This document shows positions 60,374 through 64,000 of a stretch of DNA of 64,000 nt, in pieces. The stretch comes from Desulfofundulus kuznetsovii DSM 6115 (lineage in GTDB: Bacteria > Bacillota > Desulfotomaculia > Desulfotomaculales > Desulfovirgulaceae), in contig NC_015573.1 in the NCBI RefSeq assembly GCF_000214705.1, positions 1,884,911 through 1,948,910 of the forward strand, written 5' to 3'. Within the stretch, counting starts at the first letter, position 1; each line of letters begins with the position of its first letter. The position numbers and the translations under genes are program-made. The notes below the pieces were generated by a model. The model saw only the letters and a program-made list of their open reading frames with translations. It ran no database searches and was not told the origin of the DNA.

Positions 60374-60446
60374 ATTCTAAAACCTCCCCAAATCAATCTT
60401 TATTTGATAACTCCTTACAACTAACTGAACTTAAACCCGGGCTTCA

Positions 60447-61955
60447 TCACCTCCATGTGACATATCCGCCCCAAACGGGTAAGCCGTTGACAGCATACCA
60501 GGGCATCATAACCAGTACAAAGTAAAGGAGAGTTGCCACCATGATCGGTATTCCTACTCTGGCGTAGGTCTTCGTGTCAAAAGTTCCCGTCCCGTAAGCA
60601 ATCACACAGGCGGTTACCTGAGTGGGAACAAGGAAGGAGAAGGTGTCAAAATTCCCCACCAGCAAAGTAAAGGCTACCGGGTTTAAGTTAAGTACCCTGG
60701 ACAGGGATATCAGTATCGGCGCCAGCATGGATACCGCAGCCACGTTGCTGAGCATAAATATCCTGACAAATGCGGTGAGCACGATGAAACCGACCACGAT
60801 AACCAGGAAATGCTGTCCTTTAAAGTACATTCCTGCATAGCCGGCAATCCACTCCGAAAGACCCGTAGCACTGATTGCGCTGGCCAAAGATAGTGCTCCG
60901 GCCAACAAAAGCCACGTTCCCCAAATGGTTTTGTTCTGTAACGTTTTCCATGGAGTGGGCAGCAACCCGGGTATAAAGAAAATTCCCAGGGCAATTAGGG
61001 TGGCCAGGCCTGTCTTTATCTTGTGCTGTGGTTCTGTGATCCAGAGCAGAACCGCAACAGCAAAGATTGCCAGTACAAGCCATTCTATAAAGCTCATTTT
61101 ACCCATGTTTTTCTTCTCACACTGAATGAAATCAGTTCCGCCGGGCACTGAGATTCCGCCCACATTCAGCTGCTTCCTTATGATCAGAAACATAACAGGG
61201 AGCAGGCCTATAACCGGCCAGTGCAGCCAGAACCACCTGGCATAATTTAACTGATACCCCAGCTCTTTTTCGAATAGACCGGCCATTATCACGTTGGGCA
61301 TATGGGCAGTGAGAAGCAGAATTCCACCAACCATGGGGAAATAACACAGGCCCGTTATAGCCAGTGCTCCCCTGGCCCTCCTGCCTTCAGGGGTTTCTTC
61401 AAACAATTCCATGATGCCCTTGACAATGGGCAGGAGTACAGCAGACCTGGAAACCGCCGCCGGGATGATCACGCTTAAAGCAATATTTACAGCCATTAAT
61501 CCTTTGATCACCTGGTCAACGCGCGGTTTAACCCTGCTCAGTACGGCCAGGGCAATCCTTCTATCGAGACCGGTGCTCTGCATGATGGCGGCAAAAATGA
61601 AGGACCCCAGAACCAAAAGGGATACGTCCTGACTAAAACCCCCAAAGGCCTGGGGAATTTTTTTCTGAGCACCAGTTAACACCAAAAGGAGCGGAATGAG
61701 CAGTCCCGTCACTCCAACCGGCATTGCTTCGGTAATCCACATAATGACGGCCCAGACGGCTACCGCAGCCGCTGCCAATCCCGCAGGCTTTAACCCCGGC
61801 GGAACGGGTAAGGAAAGAATGATGAAAAAGGCGATCCACGCTACCACAAAACCAGGAAAGGCCGTGTTTGGATCCAGTCCTGCCTTTCTGGCATTCTCGA
61901 CCATAAATCCGGGTACGAACCGTATGTACCACTTCAGATCGCCATTACCCCGCAT
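60447..61955 (-). CDS. SLC13/DASS family anion transporter
   Basis: This 502-residue carrier has about eleven to twelve membrane segments in two halves and belongs to the divalent-anion sodium symporter family (dicarboxylates, sulfate and related anions). In the second half LSNVAAVSMLAPI holds one SN loop; in the first half the equivalent is AHMPNVIMAGL instead of S-N-T, which may change cation or substrate binding. It begins the aprA-like operon and suggests that the substrate of the AprAB-like enzyme is imported. Confidence 0.83.
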   Translation of the reverse strand: MRGNGDLKWYIRFVPGFMVENARKAGLDPNTAFPGFVVAWIAFFIILSLPVPPGLKPAGLAAAAVAVWAVIMWITEAMPVGVTGLLIPLLLVLTGAQKKIPQAFGGFSQDVSLLVLGSFIFAAIMQSTGLDRRIALAVLSRVKPRVDQVIKGLMAVNIALSVIIPAAVSRSAVLLPIVKGIMELFEETPEGRRARGALAITGLCYFPMVGGILLLTAHMPNVIMAGLFEKELGYQLNYARWFWLHWPVIGLLPVMFLIIRKQLNVGGISVPGGTDFIQCEKKNMGKMSFIEWLVLAIFAVAVLLWITEPQHKIKTGLATLIALGIFFIPGLLPTPWKTLQNKTIWGTWLLLAGALSLASAISATGLSEWIAGYAGMYFKGQHFLVIVVGFIVLTAFVRIFMLSNVAAVSMLAPILISLSRVLNLNPVAFTLLVGNFDTFSFLVPTQVTACVIAYGTGTFDTKTYARVGIPIMVATLLYFVLVMMPWYAVNGLPVWGGYVTWR

Positions 61956-62190
61956 AAAGTCCCCTCCACTTTTCCAGGTGAAAATTCTTCCTTAATAGCA
62001 GTTTGCTCACCATTTAAACCTTTTCTTTTGTCGCAGTACTTTATTTACTTTCTTTTAGTTCATAAAAAGCTTTCACTCCCCCCCTCCCTTTTTTGCACAA
62101 CTTTATTCAGCAAATACTTATGGCCAATATAACAGATACTTTTAAAACCTGCAGTTTTCTAACATACTGAAGATTTGTTATCTTGCTTAC

Positions 62191-62217
62191 AAAAAAAAAC
62201 CCGGTTGAAACCGGGTT
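62191..62217 (-). terminator. Rho-independent terminator after the Crp/Fnr gene
   Basis: On the minus strand AACCCGG-TTTCAA-CCGGGTT is a stem of seven pairs followed by T9. The remaining gap 61956-62190 is AT-rich and gene-free; it should hold the transporter promoter, but I could not identify one. Confidence 0.9.
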
Positions 62218-62222
62218 ACTCT

Positions 62223-62886
62223 TTAATCTATCCACTTAAGTAATTTTGCAGGTCGAATTGTTTTGATCTCACGCCCTTCCACGGTAATGGCCCCTTCTTG
62301 TTTAAATGTGTTTAAAAGGGTGGTAACAGTGGGGCGGGAAGTGCCAATCATGCATGCAATTTCCTCATGGGTGAGGCGCAGGTTGATTTCTACCAGTTCC
62401 ATTTTTCCTGTTGTGTCTGTGCGTTCGGCCAGTTTAAGGAGCAGAAGAGCCAGCCGTCCTGCAACGGGCCAGGAAACAATTTCGTATATGGTGTTCTGGG
62501 CTTCCCGGATTCTCTTCCCCAGTATTTGCGCTATTTTTAACCGCCAGGGCAGGTTTTGAGGTGAGGAGTTTAAGAAAGTCATCTCGTTTGAACACCAAAA
62601 TATTTACATCTTCCACGGCCTCGGCAAAACAGATACGCTCCATACCGCACAAAGCCTCGGCCAGGCCAACAAATTCTCCGGGATGACGTAAAGCCACAGT
62701 AACCCGGCGGCCGTCTCCGGCCAGGTAGTAAATTTTAATTAACCCCTTCTGAACGAAATAAACCCTGTCTGCAGCCTCCCCAGAGGAAAAAATTAATTGA
62801 CCCCGGGGATAATCAATGGCCGTTCCGTGATCCTTGAGCTGCTCTTTTAACTGCCCATCCTCAAATCCTGCTTTTTTAACCTTCAT
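62223..62886 (-). pseudogene. Crp/Fnr family regulator, broken by one frameshift
   Basis: The first frame (62886 to about 62540) encodes a cyclic-nucleotide-binding-type sensor: PRGQLIFSSGEAADRVYFVQKGLIKIYYL and the following beta barrel to VFKRDDFLKLL. The second frame (to 62223) encodes the dimer helix KIAQILGKRIREAQNTIYE and HTH LTHEEIACMIGTSRPTVTTLL. They join if one base is removed from the five A/T run at 62534-62538, giving LAV-KIAQIL and a protein of about 220 residues, the normal family length. Either a recent frameshift mutation or a sequencing error in the homopolymer. Confidence 0.85.
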
Positions 62887-62919
62887 TACCTCTCCTCCAC
62901 CGGATAAATAATGTAATAA

Positions 62920-62935
62920 TGTCAGGTAATTGACA
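62920..62935. promoter_or_regulatory. Crp/Fnr-type palindrome TGTCA-N6-TGACA
   Basis: A perfect inverted repeat TGTCA-GGTAAT-TGACA lies 34 bases upstream of the regulator ATG. A second, imperfect copy TGTCA-TAATGT-TTACA lies at 62978-62993. Both fit autoregulation by the neighbouring Crp/Fnr protein. Confidence 0.6.
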
Positions 62936-63083
62936 ATCCAACTGCCACCTACCGGACAGCAAAAACACCCTTATTTATGTCATAATGTTTACAGTCCTGA
63001 TGAAGCTTTTCCCGTGAAAGGTAGCAGTTTGCTTATTATTACATTGTAGCATTATTTCGTGTTTTGTGTTTCAGGAAATTTTT

Positions 63084-63112
63084 AAGGGAGCACCACTTAC
63101 GGTTGCTCCCTT
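63084..63112 (-). terminator. Terminator-like hairpin after spoIIIAH
   Basis: GGGAGCA and TGCTCCC pair around an 11-13 base loop, A/T-rich on both sides (TTAAAAATTT on the minus strand, TTTCTTTATT on the plus). It ends the spoIIIA operon and marks the right border of the accessory block. Confidence 0.7.
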
Positions 63113-63118
63113 TCTTTA

Positions 63119-63688
63119 TTACGGCCTGGGAATAATCACCACATCCTGTTCCGCCACCCCCGTTCCCCGGGACACCAGTTCGGCAATGCGGGTGGCCTCC
63201 TCGGGGGAGATGCGGGCCGCCTGGACTACCACGGTGGCACCCCGGTCATCCAGACAGACGGCGGCATCCTTGAAGCCCTTGGCCCGGATTAGATTTTCCA
63301 CCTCAACTTCCCGGGCCATGCTCTGGCTGATGGCCAGCAGCCGCTCCTGGGCGGTCCTGCGGGTTTCGGCCGCCGCCTGGGGGTTGTTGATAATTTCCCG
63401 GAGCAGTTCCAGCTGCTGGCCCCTGGTGCGCTCCCGGTCCAGGCGATACTCCACAAAAAAGGCCGCTCCATCCCGGGACACATCCTGAACCTGCCGGGGC
63501 GGCCCCGGCACAGTTCCCGCTGCTGTCCCCCGGGCGGCAGGCATATTATTTGCTGACACCGGTGCACCGTCATCCTGCCGTTTCATCTGCCCGGGAGCAC
63601 CCTGCCAGCCCAGAACAAGCAATGTTAATCCCAGCAAACCCAGCAAGAAGGCCAGAAGGATTCGTTTTTGGATCAGGATGGTATGCAT
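63119..63688 (-). CDS. spoIIIAH: Stage III sporulation protein AH
   Basis: SpoIIIAH, 189 residues, is the mother-cell membrane protein that binds SpoIIQ and forms part of the feeding-tube channel. One membrane span (about 8-28) is followed by a linker and the YscJ/FliF-like ring-building domain (about 70-189: RREYRLDRERTRGQQLELLREI-like text, and EATRIAELVSRGTGVAEQDVVIIP at the end, in part). Start ATG 63688 overlaps the spoIIIAG stop (TAATG). It is the last spoIIIA gene, as usual. Confidence 0.9.
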   Translation of the reverse strand: MHTILIQKRILLAFLLGLLGLTLLVLGWQGAPGQMKRQDDGAPVSANNMPAARGTAAGTVPGPPRQVQDVSRDGAAFFVEYRLDRERTRGQQLELLREIINNPQAAAETRRTAQERLLAISQSMAREVEVENLIRAKGFKDAAVCLDDRGATVVVQAARISPEEATRIAELVSRGTGVAEQDVVIIPRP

Positions 63689-64000
63689 TAAATCTCTCCC
63701 CTTTCCCGCGGTAATACCAGGATTTTTTGCGGTTCAATACCCAGGGCCACCTGCACGGCCTGGAAAAGCCGGGCCTTCACCAGGGGATCCCAGGCTCCAT
63801 CGGCCACCACCAGCACTCCCGCCACCCGGGCGGCAATTTCCTGTTCCACCACCGGTATTTCCCCCTGGCCGGAACGGATTAAAACCAGCTGGTCGCTACC
63901 GGTATCTTCACTGGTTACCCTGGTCCCCCCCGCCTGGTCCTTTTCCTGGGTGGTTTTGCGCCCGGTGGTGGTGTTCACGGCATATTCCTCCCGGCTGGAA
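63688..64000 (-). CDS. spoIIIAG: Stage III sporulation protein AG, C-terminal part (runs off window)
   Basis: This is the last 103 codons of SpoIIIAG, entering at the window edge with S-S-R-E-E-Y-A-V-N-T-T-T-G-R. The stretch EEYAVNTTTGRKTTQEKD and the ring domain PVVEQEIAARVAGVLVVADGAWDPLVKARL match the family. SpoIIIAG forms a ring in the SpoIIIA-SpoIIQ channel. It is coupled to spoIIIAH by overlapping stop and start codons. The N-terminal membrane span lies outside the window. Confidence 0.9.
   Translation of the reverse strand, partial: SSREEYAVNTTTGRKTTQEKDQAGGTRVTSEDTGSDQLVLIRSGQGEIPVVEQEIAARVAGVLVVADGAWDPLVKARLFQAVQVALGIEPQKILVLPRERGEI

Noticed and set aside
1-64000. CRISPR arrays, tRNA and rRNA genes
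   Set aside because: No regularly spaced repeats, no cloverleaf-like sequences with CCA ends and no rRNA stretches were seen on reading both strands.

Overview
The window reads as chromosome of an endospore-forming, strictly anaerobic Firmicute of the Desulfotomaculum/Pelotomaculum/Desulfofundulus type (Peptococcaceae, Clostridia). This rests on the Gram-positive sporulation genes in their usual order, a ferredoxin-linked 2-oxoacid oxidoreductase, an Nfn-type transhydrogenase, a heterodisulfide-reductase module, an APS-reductase-like protein pair and GC-rich coding sequence. The species is inference. Almost every gene lies on the minus strand, so operons read from high to low coordinates. Exceptions are cotJABC, a 44-residue ORF and the brnT/brnA pair. 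No rRNA, tRNA or CRISPR array was seen.

Layout. 1-6378: spoVAD (cut by the window), spoVAC, a dodecin, sigF-spoIIAB-spoIIAA, dacF, a beta-lactamase-fold hydrolase and a CwlD-like amidase. 6482-7836: cotJABC on the plus strand. 7833-11741: a metallocluster-handling set (IscU-like scaffold, two NifX-like proteins, an Mrp ATPase, two MinD-ferredoxin ATPases) resembling the ORP gene neighbourhood. 11870-16991: EamA transporter, pyrimidine-nucleoside phosphorylase, phosphopentomutase, XerD. 17157-23199: a 58-residue membrane protein, a DUF362 ferredoxin protein, a DUF4227-like protein, SpoIIM, an unassigned protein, DUF3866 and a PepT-like peptidase. 23236-30242: korCBAD with an ATPase, then a MraY-like protein, GT2, SteB and SteA. 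30360-46125: spo0A, spoIVB, recN, argR, a methyltransferase, nadK, tlyA, dxs, oapA, an OLE RNA, ispA, xseB, a radical SAM protein, fchA, folD, xseA. 46280-53879: nfnBA, nusB, DUF2273, amaP, asp23, a biotin carboxylase and a carboxyltransferase fused to an AccB-type biotin carrier. 53990-63060: an accessory block (IS remnant, BrnT/BrnA, SLH pseudogene, HdrC, HdrA-MvhD, AprB-like, AprA-like, SLC13 transporter, frameshifted Crp/Fnr regulator) splitting the usual spoIIIA-acc neighbourhood. 63119-64000: spoIIIAH and the end of spoIIIAG.

Main discoveries. (1) A family of short non-coding mobile elements with ends GTAAATRTTCAGT and 8-bp target duplications occupies at least nine intergenic sites. 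Four copies have perfect duplications. One supplies the last codons and the stop of a neighbouring gene, and one sits between a probable Spo0A/SigH control region and spoIIAA. (2) A complete OLE RNA locus with its own promoter lies beside oapA, between ispA and dxs. (3) An unusual redox operon joins an AprAB-like flavoprotein/ferredoxin pair to HdrA-MvhD and HdrC without HdrB, plus a SLC13 carrier and a Crp/Fnr regulator with a TGTCA-N6-TGACA site. (4) The carboxyltransferase-AccB fusion keeps an internal ribosome site and ATG exactly at the AccB start.
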